From Flavimaricola marinus (GTDB lineage: Bacteria > Pseudomonadota > Alphaproteobacteria > Rhodobacterales > Rhodobacteraceae), in contig NZ_FXZK01000002.1 in NCBI RefSeq assembly GCF_900184895.1, forward strand, positions 310,001-374,000: DNA of 64,000 nucleotides. Reading direction: 5' to 3'. The notes beneath the pieces were generated by a model. The model worked only from the letters and a program-made list of their open reading frames with translations, did no database searches and was not told the origin of the DNA. The translations under genes and the position numbers were made by a program. Below are positions 1 through 8,720 of the stretch, piece after piece; positions within the stretch are counted from its first letter, which is position 1; each line of letters opens with the position of its first letter.

Positions 1-130
1 GATGCGCTTGGTTCATCCGGCGCCCTGCCCCGTGCCCTGCCCTGCGTCGTGTCTTCGTGATGCGACAGAGCTTGCGCGGCGGCGACATGCCGCCTACGTT
101 CGAAACAACTCGAAATCGGAGGGCGTAAAG

Positions 131-1243
131 ATGGCGCCCAAGCGTCCCAAGCGCGCGGGCGCGTTCCCGAAAGCGGTCGAAAGCCCCGCGCCTACTCCGC
201 CTGATTCCGCGTCGCTCTATGCGGCACTGGATCTGGGCACAAACAGCTGCCGGATGTTGATTGCCCAGCCGAAGGGCAACCAATTCCACGTGGTCGACAG
301 CTTTTCCAAATCGGTCCAGTTGGGGCACGGTCTGGAAAGTTCCGGGCGCTTGTCCCGAGCCTCGATGAACCGCACCATCGGGGCGTTGCGGATCTGCAAG
401 CAGAAGCTGGGCCGGCACAATGTCTCGCATATGCGCCTCGTCGCCACCGAGGCCTGTCGGCGCGCGCGTAACGGCGCGTCGTTTCTGGCGCAGGTGCAGC
501 GCGAGACGGGCATGAAGCTGGAGATCATCGAGCCGGAGGAAGAGGCCCGTCTGGCGGTCATCTCCTGCGCGCCCCTCGTCTCCGTGCGCACCGAGCAGTT
601 GCTCGTCGTGGATATCGGCGGCGGCTCGACCGAACTCGTCTGGATCGATCTGACCAAGGTGCCTGCCCGCGAACGGCCGCGCGCCATCATGCGCCTGCAT
701 TCCGGCTTCACCGCCGATCCCGGCCCCTTTGCCGCGGCCAAGGTGGTGGACTGGATCTCGGTGCCTCTGGGCGTGGCGACGCTGCGCGATCAGTTTCAGG
801 ATGTCGAAGACGACAGCGCCCGCTTTGCCTTGATGAGCTGGTTTTTTGAGGAAAACCTGAGCGCCTTTGCCCCTTCGGCGGCCGCACAGGCCCGCGAAGG
901 GTTTCAGATCATCGGCACCAGCGGCACCGTCACCACGGTCGCCGCCAGCCATCTGGGGTTGAAGCGCTATGACCGCACCAAGGTCGACGGTCTGCGGATG
1001 ACCAGCGATCAGATCGACGCCGTGATCCGCGACTACCTGTCCCTCGGGCCAGAGGGGCGCCGCACCGATCCGCGCATCGGCCGGGACCGTCAGGCGCTGA
1101 TCATGTCCGGCTCGGCGATCCTGCAGGCACTGATGCGGCTCTGGCCGACGGATCGGTTGTCGGTGGCCGACCGGGGACTGCGCGAGGGGCTGCTCTATGC
1201 GCAGATGAGCGCCGACGGTGTCTTGGAAGACGGCCCCTACTAG
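131..1243 (+). CDS. Ppx/GppA-family phosphatase (short form)
   Basis: A 370-residue member of the ASKHA exopolyphosphatase / pppGpp phosphatase family, which releases phosphate from polyphosphate or guanosine pentaphosphate in the cytosol. The phosphate-1 motif DLGTNSCR lies at about residues 34-41, the acidic catalytic stretch IIEPEEEARLA at about 132-142, and the phosphate-2 motif DIGGGSTELV at about 161-170. The reading frame is open further upstream, but the ATG at 131 gives the usual short basic Pro-rich lead before the domain. It lacks the C-terminal HD-like domain of the ~500-residue E. coli enzymes, as is common for alphaproteobacterial copies. In related genomes the next gene is often rlmE; here it is an unrelated opposite-strand gene. 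Whether the substrate is polyphosphate or (p)ppGpp cannot be told from sequence. Confidence 0.9.
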   Translation: MAPKRPKRAGAFPKAVESPAPTPPDSASLYAALDLGTNSCRMLIAQPKGNQFHVVDSFSKSVQLGHGLESSGRLSRASMNRTIGALRICKQKLGRHNVSHMRLVATEACRRARNGASFLAQVQRETGMKLEIIEPEEEARLAVISCAPLVSVRTEQLLVVDIGGGSTELVWIDLTKVPARERPRAIMRLHSGFTADPGPFAAAKVVDWISVPLGVATLRDQFQDVEDDSARFALMSWFFEENLSAFAPSAAAQAREGFQIIGTSGTVTTVAASHLGLKRYDRTKVDGLRMTSDQIDAVIRDYLSLGPEGRRTDPRIGRDRQALIMSGSAILQALMRLWPTDRLSVADRGLREGLLYAQMSADGVLEDGPY

Positions 1244-1297
1244 GCCATCGCCCCGCCCGCCGCACAGGTGACGGCCGGCCGAGAGAACCGGCATGGC

Positions 1298-1321
1298 GGC
1301 TTCTTTTGGCCCCAAATACGG
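1298..1321. repeat. Dispersed 24-nt extragenic repeat, copy A
   Basis: The 24-nt string at 1298-1321 (core CTTCTTTTGGC) recurs at 50914-50937 with two mismatches. Both copies are outside genes. This one lies in the 261-bp gap between the Ppx gene and the alpha-glucosidase gene. It may be a family of small extragenic elements in this genome; only two copies are visible here. Confidence 0.5.
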
Positions 1322-1467
1322 AAATCCCTCCGTCGCCGCCGATGCAACGCCGGGCCGTCTGAACACGACGACCCGACACGGCCGACCGACCCGCGCTGCG
1401 GCAGAGCAGCACCCGGTCCGATGGCCCCCAGAACGAATGCTCTGTCCCACGAGGTCGTTGGCTCATC

Positions 1468-1490
1468 GGTCGGCCCGAAGGCGGCCGACC
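1468..1490 (-). terminator. Hairpin just downstream of the alpha-glucosidase gene
   Basis: Perfect 8-bp stem, GGTCGGCC (1468-1475) with GGCCGACC (1483-1490), loop of 7 nt. It sits 15 nt beyond the stop of the minus-strand alpha-glucosidase gene. No T-run follows on either strand, so it may be a weak terminator or a 3'-end stabilising hairpin. Confidence 0.4.
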
Positions 1491-1504
1491 AATAGGGCCG
1501 CGCT

Positions 1505-3166
1505 CTAGCCCTCCTGCTTGAGAGCGATGCAGTACTCCCACGGGCCGAGCCGCAACTGGGCATACTCGCGGATCGCGACACCGTTGAGATCCTCCGCGAT
1601 ATTCGTCCAGTGCCCCTCCGGCGCATCTATGTCGACCGTGAGTTCGCCGAGGTTGAACGCGCAATAGACCTCCTTGCCCTCCCAGCGGCGGACAAAGTGG
1701 ACGACCTCACCGATCTGTTCGAGGTCCTCGAAGGTGCCGCGCGCCAGCGCCGGGTGGTCGTGGCGCAGCGCGATGGCCGCCCGGTAGTGGTGCAAGACCG
1801 AATGTTCGTCCTCCTCCTGAACGGAGACCGACCGGCCGAGGTGTTCCGGGGCGACGGGCAGCCAGGGCTTGGCCTCGGAGAACCCGCCATAGGAATTCGA
1901 CGGCTCCCAGACCATCGGTGTCCGGCAGCCGTCCCGGCCCTTGAATTCTGGCCAGAACTGGATGCCGTAAGGATCCTGCAGATCCTCGAAGGCCACGTCG
2001 GCCTCGGCAAGCCCCAGCTCCTCGCCCTGATAAAGGCAGACCGATCCGCGCTGGCAAACCAGGAGCGTGGCATAGGTCTTGATCGCCGGCGGCGACAGAT
2101 GCCAGCGCGTCACGTGCCGGATCGTGTCATGGTTGGACAGCGCCCAGCACGGCCATGCCTCGGGCGCCTCTTCGTTGAGCTTGGTCTGCATCGCAACCAG
2201 ATCGCCCGCCGCCAGCAGCTTGGGCTGGAGCATCTCGAACGAATAGCACATCTGCACCTTGTCACCGCCGGAGGTGTATTCGGCCATGATCTCCAGCCCG
2301 CGTTGCGCATCGCCAACTTCACCGACGGCGACCGCGCCGTATTCGTTCAGCACCTCCCGGAATTTCTTGAGAAACCCGAGGTTTTCCGGCTGGTTCTTGG
2401 AATACAGATGCTCTTGCCAGTTGTACGGGTTCACCGAGGGCGCGATGGAATCGTTGCGCATTTCCGGCGGACAGGCCGGATTGTCGCGCAATTCCTTGTC
2501 GGCGTAATAGAAATTGATCGTGTCGAGCCGGAATCCGTCGACCCCCCGCTCCAGCCAGAACCGTTCGACGTCGAGAATCGCATCGACCACTTCGGGGTTG
2601 TGAAAGTTCAGATCCGGCTGCGAGGTCAGGAAATTGTGCAGGTAATACTGCATCCGGGTCCCGTCGAACTGCCACGCAGAGCCACCGAAGATCGACAGCC
2701 AGTTGTTTGGCGGCGTGCCGTCGGGCTTGGGATCGGCCCAGACATACCAGTCGGCGGTCGGGTTGTCCCGGCTTGTCCGGCTCTGCTCGAACCACGGATG
2801 CACGTCCGAGGTGTGGCTGAGCACCAGATCGATGATCACCCGCACCCCGAGGGCGTGGGCCGCCTCGACCACGGCGTCGAAATCATGCAGATCCCCGAAC
2901 ATCGGATCGACGTCGCAATAGTTGCTGACGTCATAGCCGAAATCCTTCATCGGAGAGGTGAAGAACGGGCTGATCCAGATCGCATCCACGCCGAGGCTGG
3001 CGATATAGGGCAGTCGCTGGGCGATGCCGCGCAGATCGCCGACGCCGTCGCCGGTGCTGTCCTGAAAGCTGCGCGGATAGATCTGATAGATCACCGCCCC
3101 CCGCCACCAGTCCGGATCCCGGACCAGTGCGGATTTCTTTGCCGTTTCGACGTTCACTTTGGTCAT
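1505..3166 (-). CDS. aglA: Alpha-glucosidase, glycoside hydrolase family 13
   Basis: A 553-residue cytoplasmic GH13 enzyme that hydrolyses alpha-1,4 or alpha-1,6 glucosidic ends of small sugars such as maltose, isomaltose, sucrose or trehalose. It starts with the typical WWRGAVIYQIYPRSF block. The catalytic nucleophile is D215 in GFRLD, the acid/base E283 in VGEVGD, and the transition-state Asp D347 in SNHD. There is no signal peptide. The length is normal for the oligo-1,6-glucosidase / AglA group. It is divergent from a LacI regulator with a shared 531-bp control region. The aglEFGK importer that accompanies aglA in many Rhizobiales and Rhodobacterales is not in the window, so the substrate must enter by a transporter elsewhere. 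Confidence 0.92.
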   Translation of the reverse strand: MTKVNVETAKKSALVRDPDWWRGAVIYQIYPRSFQDSTGDGVGDLRGIAQRLPYIASLGVDAIWISPFFTSPMKDFGYDVSNYCDVDPMFGDLHDFDAVVEAAHALGVRVIIDLVLSHTSDVHPWFEQSRTSRDNPTADWYVWADPKPDGTPPNNWLSIFGGSAWQFDGTRMQYYLHNFLTSQPDLNFHNPEVVDAILDVERFWLERGVDGFRLDTINFYYADKELRDNPACPPEMRNDSIAPSVNPYNWQEHLYSKNQPENLGFLKKFREVLNEYGAVAVGEVGDAQRGLEIMAEYTSGGDKVQMCYSFEMLQPKLLAAGDLVAMQTKLNEEAPEAWPCWALSNHDTIRHVTRWHLSPPAIKTYATLLVCQRGSVCLYQGEELGLAEADVAFEDLQDPYGIQFWPEFKGRDGCRTPMVWEPSNSYGGFSEAKPWLPVAPEHLGRSVSVQEEDEHSVLHHYRAAIALRHDHPALARGTFEDLEQIGEVVHFVRRWEGKEVYCAFNLGELTVDIDAPEGHWTNIAEDLNGVAIREYAQLRLGPWEYCIALKQEG

Positions 3167-3231
3167 AGCAGGTGCCTTTTGTTCTCGGACCCGGCCAATA
3201 TGCCGTGGGCGAGGTAACTCTACATCAGAAA

Positions 3232-3251
3232 ACCATAGCCGCCGCTATGGT
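3232..3251. promoter_or_regulatory. Inverted repeat upstream of the alpha-glucosidase gene
   Basis: ACCATAGC (3232-3239) and GCTATGGT (3244-3251) form an 8-bp inverted repeat with a 4-nt spacer, 65 nt upstream of the alpha-glucosidase ATG. It could be a second operator or a hairpin in the 5' untranslated leader. It does not match the 3506 palindrome, so a different protein or an RNA role is possible. Confidence 0.4.
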
Positions 3252-3505
3252 CCGCGAGACATGGGGTCGGACTGTCATCCCGGCCCGGTCGGTGCGACAT
3301 GCGTCCAGACCGCCCATGATCTGTCCGGCCGCGTCGTCGCCGAGCACGAGGCTGCCCGGGACGGGCCGCCAGTGGCATCGCGACGTGCCGGCGCCGCAGG
3401 CCTTGCCCGCCGCGCCACAGCCATGGATTGCGTCTTGATCATGGATCGCCCTCTTCCCTGCGCCGCAGTCGGCGCGATTCCGGCTTTACACGCGTCGGAA
3501 CCGGA

Positions 3506-3521
3506 TTCAAAGCGCTTTGAA
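3506..3521. promoter_or_regulatory. Perfect LacI-family operator palindrome
   Basis: TTCAAAGCGCTTTGAA is a perfect 16-bp palindrome with the central CG typical of LacI/GalR-family operators. It lies 176 nt upstream of the LacI-family ATG and 340 nt upstream of the divergent alpha-glucosidase gene. The adjacent regulator is the obvious candidate ligand. Its placement suits control of the LacI-GH1-glk operon and possibly of the alpha-glucosidase gene. Confidence 0.75.
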
Positions 3522-3697
3522 GCACTGCCCTCGTTGCCGCCGTTCCCATGTCTGCCGACGACGGTCGCGGCGCCCCTCGCAATCCGCAAGCACTTCGCAG
3601 GTGCAGCATGCCGCCACGTCGCTCCGCCTTTGACGGACAGTGCTTTCCATGTTTAGGATTGCCGACCGAACTGAAAGCGTATTGCGTCCCGCACCAT

Positions 3698-4738
3698 ATG
3701 AATCTGAAACAGCTGTCGAAAACCCTTGGCCTGAGCCAGACCACCGTGAGCCGGGCGCTGAACGGATATCCGGAGGTGAGCGCGGCGACCCGGATTCGCA
3801 TCGAGAAAGCGGCACGCGACCACAACTACACCCCCAATATCCGCGCCAGAAGCCTCGCCACAGGGCAGGCGCTCGCCATTGGCCACGTCATTCCCGTCGC
3901 CACCAGAAACGAGATCATGAACCCGGTCTTTGCCGATTTTATATCCGGTGCCGCCACCACCTATTCCAAACACGGCTACGAGCTGTTGTTGTCTCTGGTC
4001 GAGGACGGTGACGAAGAGGCGACCTATCGCAAGCTCAAGTCGCGAGCTTCGGTCGACGGCGTGATGATCCATTCGCCACAGATGGTGGATCCGCGGGTCA
4101 GCCTGCTCAAGGAGATCGGTCTGCCCTTTGCGGTGCACGGGCGCGTGTCGACCCTCGAGACGCCCTATTGCTGGCTCGACGTGAACAACCGCGCGGCGTT
4201 TCGCAGGGCCACGGATTACCTGCTTGATCTGGGACACAGGCGGATCGCCTTGATCAACGGCATCGAAACCCAGGACTTCGCCTATCAGCGGCGCAGTGGC
4301 TTTCAGGACGCGATGGCCGCGCGCGGTCTGCCCATCGACCCCGCGCTGATGCGCGCCAACGAGATGACGGAAGAAATCGGATACCGCGCGATCAGGGAGA
4401 TGCTCGCCCTGCCCCGGCCACCCACCGCCGTGATGACCAGTTCGATGATCACCGCCATCGGCACCCGGCGCGGCATCGAGGACGCGGGCCTGATCATGGG
4501 CCGCGACGTGTCGGTGCTGACCCATGACGACGAGTTGTCATACTTTCAGAACGGCGGCGAGACGCCGATCTTTACCTCGACCAGATCGTCGGTGCGCGAG
4601 GCCGGACGCCGGTTGGCAGAGCATCTGATTTATCATATCAACCACCCTGACGATCCTCCTCCGCAAGAGCTTTTGGATGCAGACCTGCGTGTTGGCAAAT
4701 CGACCGGTCCGGTTCCTGCCACACGCATCGCCTCCTGA
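3698..4738 (+). CDS. LacI/GalR-family transcriptional regulator of glucoside genes
   Basis: A 346-residue regulator. The N-terminal LacI helix-turn-helix (MNLKQLSKTLGLSQTTVSRAL) is followed by the hinge and a periplasmic-binding-protein-like effector domain. The frame is open upstream to 3548, but the ATG at 3698 puts the HTH at residue 1 as in all family members. It lies upstream of a beta-glucosidase gene and glk on the same strand and is divergent from an alpha-glucosidase gene, so a glucoside or glucose-derived inducer is likely. The perfect palindrome at 3506-3521 is a probable autoregulatory operator. It resembles AglR-type repressors, but the identification of the inducer is inference. 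Confidence 0.9.
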   Translation: MNLKQLSKTLGLSQTTVSRALNGYPEVSAATRIRIEKAARDHNYTPNIRARSLATGQALAIGHVIPVATRNEIMNPVFADFISGAATTYSKHGYELLLSLVEDGDEEATYRKLKSRASVDGVMIHSPQMVDPRVSLLKEIGLPFAVHGRVSTLETPYCWLDVNNRAAFRRATDYLLDLGHRRIALINGIETQDFAYQRRSGFQDAMAARGLPIDPALMRANEMTEEIGYRAIREMLALPRPPTAVMTSSMITAIGTRRGIEDAGLIMGRDVSVLTHDDELSYFQNGGETPIFTSTRSSVREAGRRLAEHLIYHINHPDDPPPQELLDADLRVGKSTGPVPATRIAS

Positions 4739-4798
4739 GACCGCTCTCGCGCAATCATGAAAGACCGCTCGCCAAGCCGACCTCTCAAAGGACAGACC

Positions 4799-6124
4799 AT
4801 GGACTTCAAACGCTCGGATTTTCCGCAGGACTTCATCTTCGGAGCCGCCACCGCCGCGTATCAGATCGAAGGCAGCAGCTTCGGTGGCGCGGGATCGTCG
4901 CATTGGGACACCTTTGCCGCCACGCCGGGCAATGTGCTGCGGGCCGAAGACGGTGCGATCGCCTGCGACCACTATCACCACTATGAAGAAGACCTCGATC
5001 TGTTGCCCGCCGCCGGCCTCGGCGCCTACCGGTTTTCGACCTCGTGGGCGCGGGTCATGCCCGAAGGCACCGGCAAGCCGAACCAGGAAGGTCTGGATTT
5101 CTACGACCGCCTCGTCGATGCGATGCTGGCCCGCAATCTGAGCCCGTATCAGACGCTGTATCATTGGGATATGCCTTCGGCGCTGGCCGATCGGGGCGGC
5201 TGGACCAATCCCGACGTGGCCAAGTGGTTTGCCGACTACGCCGAAGTGATCACCAACAAGATCGGCGACCGCGTCCATTCCATCGCCACGGTGAACGAGC
5301 CGTGGTGCGTGGCGTTTCTCAGCCATTTCCTCGGCATTCACGCCCCCGGCCTGCGCGATATCCGCGCCGCCGCCCGCGCGATGCACCACATCCTGCTGGG
5401 CCACGGCACCGCGATGCAGCGCCTGCGCGAGATGGGCCAGAACAACATCGGGATCGTGCTGAATTTCGAACATACGATCCCGGCCGACGACAGTGCCGGA
5501 TCCGCCCGCGCGGCCGACCTGCACGACCAGATCATCAACCGCTGGTTCATCGAAGCCATCACCAAGGGCCGCTATCCCGAGGATGCGCTGGCCGGGTTCC
5601 TGCCCCATATGCCAAAGGGTTGGGAAGAGGACCTCAAGCTGATTTCCAAGCCGATCGATTTTCTGGGCGTCAACTACTACACCCGCAACCTGTTTGCCGA
5701 AGACCCGACGATGCCGTGGCCGTCGATGAAGCTGGTCGAAGGCCCATTGCCCAAGACCCAGATGGGCTGGGAGATCTATCCCGACGGGCTGCACACCGTC
5801 CTGACACGGATGGCGCGGGACTACGTCGGCGATCTGCCGATGTTCGTCACCGAGAACGGCATGTCATGGGACGACCAGATCGAGAACGGTGCCGTCTACG
5901 ACCCGGTGCGCGAATCCTATCTGGACGATCACATTCAGGCGACGCTGCGCGCCCTCAAGGACGGCGCCAACATGAAGGGTTACTTCTGCTGGTCGCTGCT
6001 CGACAATTATGAATGGGCCTTGGGCTACGAGCGCCGCTTTGGCCTTGTCCACGTGGATTTCGAAACCCAGAAGCGGACGCCCAAGGCGTCGTATCACGCG
6101 CTCAAAGCCGCTCTGGCCCGTTGA
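4799..6124 (+). CDS. Beta-glucosidase, glycoside hydrolase family 1
   Basis: A 441-residue GH1 enzyme that releases glucose from beta-glucosides in the cytoplasm. The N-terminal GH1 signature FIFGAATAAYQIEG is at residues 12-25, the acid/base E167 is in the NEP motif, and the nucleophile E352 is in TENG. The length is standard and no signal peptide is visible. The ATG at 4799 is preceded by AAAGGA at about 4787 and is preferred over the in-frame ATG at 4757. It follows the LacI gene by 60 nt and precedes glk by 14 nt, so released glucose is phosphorylated by the next gene product. Activity on other beta-glycosides such as galactosides or fucosides is possible in this family. Confidence 0.93.
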   Translation: MDFKRSDFPQDFIFGAATAAYQIEGSSFGGAGSSHWDTFAATPGNVLRAEDGAIACDHYHHYEEDLDLLPAAGLGAYRFSTSWARVMPEGTGKPNQEGLDFYDRLVDAMLARNLSPYQTLYHWDMPSALADRGGWTNPDVAKWFADYAEVITNKIGDRVHSIATVNEPWCVAFLSHFLGIHAPGLRDIRAAARAMHHILLGHGTAMQRLREMGQNNIGIVLNFEHTIPADDSAGSARAADLHDQIINRWFIEAITKGRYPEDALAGFLPHMPKGWEEDLKLISKPIDFLGVNYYTRNLFAEDPTMPWPSMKLVEGPLPKTQMGWEIYPDGLHTVLTRMARDYVGDLPMFVTENGMSWDDQIENGAVYDPVRESYLDDHIQATLRALKDGANMKGYFCWSLLDNYEWALGYERRFGLVHVDFETQKRTPKASYHALKAALAR

Positions 6125-6138
6125 TCGAAAGGCGCCCC

Positions 6139-7110
6139 ATGTCACACGCTCCGAACACCCTGTCGCTCGTCGCGGATATCGGCGGAACCAATACCCGCGT
6201 GGCGCTGGCCGATGGGCCGAAAGTGCTCACCGAAACGATCCGTCGCTATGCCAACAGCGAGTTTCCGGGCCTTGAATCGGTCCTGCGCAAATATGTCGAG
6301 GACGAAGGCGGCGTCGATGCCAAGGCGGCCTGTGTCGCCGTGGCCGGGCCCGTCCGGGACGGCCGCGCCACGATGACCAACCTCGACTGGACCATCGACA
6401 AGACCACGCTGTCCCGCGCGGCCAACGCCGAAACCGTCTCCATTCTCAATGACTTGCAAGCCCAAGGTCATGCATTGGGTCATCTGGAGGCGGACAAGGT
6501 CCGCACCATCATCCCGTTCCCCGAAGCCTCCGATCACGCCGCCAAGCTGGTCATCGGCGTCGGCACCGGGTTCAACGCCGCGCCGGTGTTCGAGCTGGAG
6601 CCCGGTCGTCTGGTCGCCCCTTCCGAGAGCGGCCACATCAACCTGCCCGTCCAGACCGAGCAGGACATGAGGCTCGCCCAGTATGTCTCGACGGCGCATG
6701 GCTTTCCCTCGATCGAGGACGTTCTGTCGGGCCGCGGGCTAGAGCGCGTCTACGCGTTCCTGGGCCATGAGGCCAACGACCCGCGCGAGCGCCGCGCCGC
6801 CGACATCATGCAGGCCTGTGCGGATGGCTCGGACGAGCGCGCTACCGAAGCGGCCAACGTCTTTACCCGGATGCTGGGCAGCGTCGCCGGCAATCTGGCC
6901 CTGATCCAGCTGCCCTTCGGCGGGGTCTACCTGGTCGGCGGCGTCAGCCGGGCCTTTGCCCCCTATCTCAACGATTTCGGCTTTGCGCAGGCGTTCCGCG
7001 ACAAGGGCCGTTTCGCGGGCTTCATGGGCAATTTCGGCGTGGCTGTGATCGAGGACGATTATGCCGCGCTGACCGGCTCTGCCGCGCATCTGGTCAGCCT
7101 CGGCGCCTGA
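6139..7110 (+). CDS. glk: Glucokinase (Glk family)
   Basis: A 323-residue bacterial-type glucokinase that phosphorylates glucose with ATP and so feeds sugar from the two neighbouring glycosidases into central metabolism. The phosphate-binding motif ADIGGTNTRVAL lies at residues 12-23, and a second ATP-site glycine-rich stretch VIGVGTGFNAAPV is in the middle. The in-frame ATG at 6139 follows the beta-glucosidase stop by 14 nt, with an AAAGG element just upstream. It is the last gene of the LacI-GH1-glk operon and is closed by a strong bidirectional terminator at 7135-7163. Confidence 0.94.
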   Translation: MSHAPNTLSLVADIGGTNTRVALADGPKVLTETIRRYANSEFPGLESVLRKYVEDEGGVDAKAACVAVAGPVRDGRATMTNLDWTIDKTTLSRAANAETVSILNDLQAQGHALGHLEADKVRTIIPFPEASDHAAKLVIGVGTGFNAAPVFELEPGRLVAPSESGHINLPVQTEQDMRLAQYVSTAHGFPSIEDVLSGRGLERVYAFLGHEANDPRERRAADIMQACADGSDERATEAANVFTRMLGSVAGNLALIQLPFGGVYLVGGVSRAFAPYLNDFGFAQAFRDKGRFAGFMGNFGVAVIEDDYAALTGSAAHLVSLGA

Positions 7111-7134
7111 CCGAGGCCCCGTGCCCGCCTACGA

Positions 7135-7163
7135 AAAAGGCCGCCCCCTCCGGGCGGCCTTTT
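7135..7163. terminator. Bidirectional rho-independent terminator
   Basis: Perfect 12-bp stem AAAAGGCCGCCC (7135-7146) with GGGCGGCCTTTT (7152-7163), a 5-nt loop and A/T tails on both sides. It lies between convergent glk and the minus-strand gene at 7186-7833 and probably serves both. Confidence 0.9.
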
Positions 7164-7185
7164 GCATTCGGAACGGCGGACCGGG

Positions 7186-7833
7186 TCAGCTGCCGCAGGC
7201 CTCGGTATTGCCGTGGACATTGCCCAGAAAACGGTTGTCCGCGCTCAGGTAGGAATAGGTGAACCGGAACCCGTGCTCGTCGATGAGCGTGCGCATCATC
7301 GGCTCGTCGCACATGTTGGCCTGCACCAGCGCGGTCTGCGATTCCAGCAACTCCGCGACGGGAATATCGCTGATGTTCTGGCGGACGGTATAGAAATGCC
7401 GGATCTCCAGCCGGTTGATCGCCATGTCGTTGAACGCGACGTATTCCCCCGCATAGCCGTCCGACACGCTGTTCAGATCGCGGGCGGTCCGCTTGAAATA
7501 GGCGATGATTTCTTCCTGCTCCGGGGTCAGGGGAATATCGGTCGTCACCGGCCGCATCGACAGCGCGACGAAGCTCTCCAGCTGGCCGATCGTGGCGGCA
7601 CCCGACATGTCGGACTGGGCGCGTGTCACTTCGACCGCCGGTGCGACGGGCTGGGCCTGTGACGCGGCGGCCTGCGCTGCAACCGGCTGGGCTGCGGGGG
7701 CTGCTACCGGGGCCACCTGCGCGGCGGTGCCGGGCAGCGTTTCCGGGCCGCGCACCATGTCCAGAAGGTAGACGCCGCCGAGCATCACCAGTGCTCCGGT
7801 CGACATCATTCCGACGGTTTCAATAACGTTCAT
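7186..7833 (-). CDS. Unknown membrane-anchored protein with an Ala/Pro/Val-rich linker
   Basis: A 215-residue protein with no family I recognise. Residues ~5-27 form a single hydrophobic N-terminal segment (anchor or uncleaved signal). Residues ~35-70 are a low-complexity Ala/Pro/Val/Gln linker, and the remaining ~140 residues look like a compact alpha-helical domain with two cysteines near the C-terminus (MCDEP and EACGS). It is therefore likely tethered to the inner membrane with the domain in the periplasm. The start at 7833 has a GGGGGA ribosome site; the upstream in-frame ATG at 7938 lacks one. It is convergent with glk and divergent from sspB. Function unknown. Confidence 0.75.
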   Translation of the reverse strand: MNVIETVGMMSTGALVMLGGVYLLDMVRGPETLPGTAAQVAPVAAPAAQPVAAQAAASQAQPVAPAVEVTRAQSDMSGAATIGQLESFVALSMRPVTTDIPLTPEQEEIIAYFKRTARDLNSVSDGYAGEYVAFNDMAINRLEIRHFYTVRQNISDIPVAELLESQTALVQANMCDEPMMRTLIDEHGFRFTYSYLSADNRFLGNVHGNTEACGS

Positions 7834-8147
7834 GCGGCTTCCCCCAAAGCTAGGCCGGACAACGCAACGGGATCGGCAGAGGCCCGATACGCCTGGCAGA
7901 GTGTCGCGACATCTAGGCCGCTTGTATTTGGCCCCCACAAAATGCGGAGTTGATAACTACCTATTGTGTCGATTTTGCTCCGTCAACAAGAACAACAGCC
8001 TTGGCCGCTCCGACGCGCCGGTTATCGGCGGGCTTGCCCAGCTCTTGATCAGATGCGCGACGCGCAGGCGGCGACGCCCCTTTTCACTGGCCAAGAATCC
8101 CGTATGCTGCTTGCAGAGTTGTTCGCCACCCAATTGGAGATGCGTTT
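7834..8147. other. Divergent intergenic region before sspB
   Basis: 314 bp between the divergent anchored-protein gene and sspB. It is locally richer in A/T than its surroundings at about 7945-8000 and must hold both promoters. I see no convincing operator, hairpin or small gene in it. Confidence 0.5.
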
Positions 8148-8642
8148 GTGACCCGCAGTATCGACTACGGAAATCTGATGCACCGCGCGATGCGCGGGCT
8201 CATTCAAGAGGTGCTCAACGACGTCGCAGCGGAGGGGCTGCCGGGCCAGCACCACTTCTTCATCACCTTCGATACGATGCACCCCGATGTCGAGATCGCG
8301 GACTGGCTCTCGGATCGGTATCCGGGCGAAATGACCATCGTCTTGCAGCATTGGTTCGACGCGCTGGTGGTCACCAACGACGGCTTCTCGGTCACGCTGA
8401 ATTTCGGGGACAATCCCGAGCCGCTGTATATCCCCTACGACGCGATCAAGACCTTCGTGGACCCGTCGGTCGAGTTCGGTCTGCGCTTCGAGACGCAGGA
8501 CGACGGCGACGACGACACCGAGGTCGACGACGACGACGCGGCCGAGGCCCCGATGGACGAAATGGCCGAACCGCAGGACGAAAAGAAGGACACGAAGGCC
8601 GGTGCCGCCCAAGTCGTGAGCCTCGACAGCTTTCGTAAGTAA
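8148..8642 (+). CDS. sspB: SspB family ClpXP adaptor
   Basis: A 164-residue protein of the alphaproteobacterial SspB group. SspB binds ssrA-tagged and some native substrates and delivers them to the ClpX unfoldase in the cytoplasm. The N-terminal ~120 residues carry the SspB fold with conserved segments HHFFITFDT and PGEMTIVLQHWF. This is followed by a very acidic linker (runs of Asp and Glu at ~122-155) and a short conserved tail AAQVVSLDSFRK that fits the ClpX-binding module. It starts at GTG 8148 with TTGGAGA upstream. It is a lone gene, followed 78 nt later by fumC. Confidence 0.88.
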   Translation: MTRSIDYGNLMHRAMRGLIQEVLNDVAAEGLPGQHHFFITFDTMHPDVEIADWLSDRYPGEMTIVLQHWFDALVVTNDGFSVTLNFGDNPEPLYIPYDAIKTFVDPSVEFGLRFETQDDGDDDTEVDDDDAAEAPMDEMAEPQDEKKDTKAGAAQVVSLDSFRK

Positions 8643-8720
8643 GTTTTGCGCTAACAGTGCGTTGCCCATGCCCGCCGCGCGCGGTAAATGGCATGCAATC
8701 GCATACCAAGGATGCCCGCC

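Larger units (their letters stand above)
3167..3697. promoter_or_regulatory. Divergent control region of the glucoside locus
   Basis: A 531-bp region without a supportable gene between the alpha-glucosidase gene (minus) and the LacI gene (plus). It holds an imperfect palindrome at 3232-3251 near the alpha-glucosidase start and a perfect LacI-type palindrome at 3506-3521. Reading frames through it have no homology I recognise. No clear sigma-70 boxes stand out. Confidence 0.6.
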
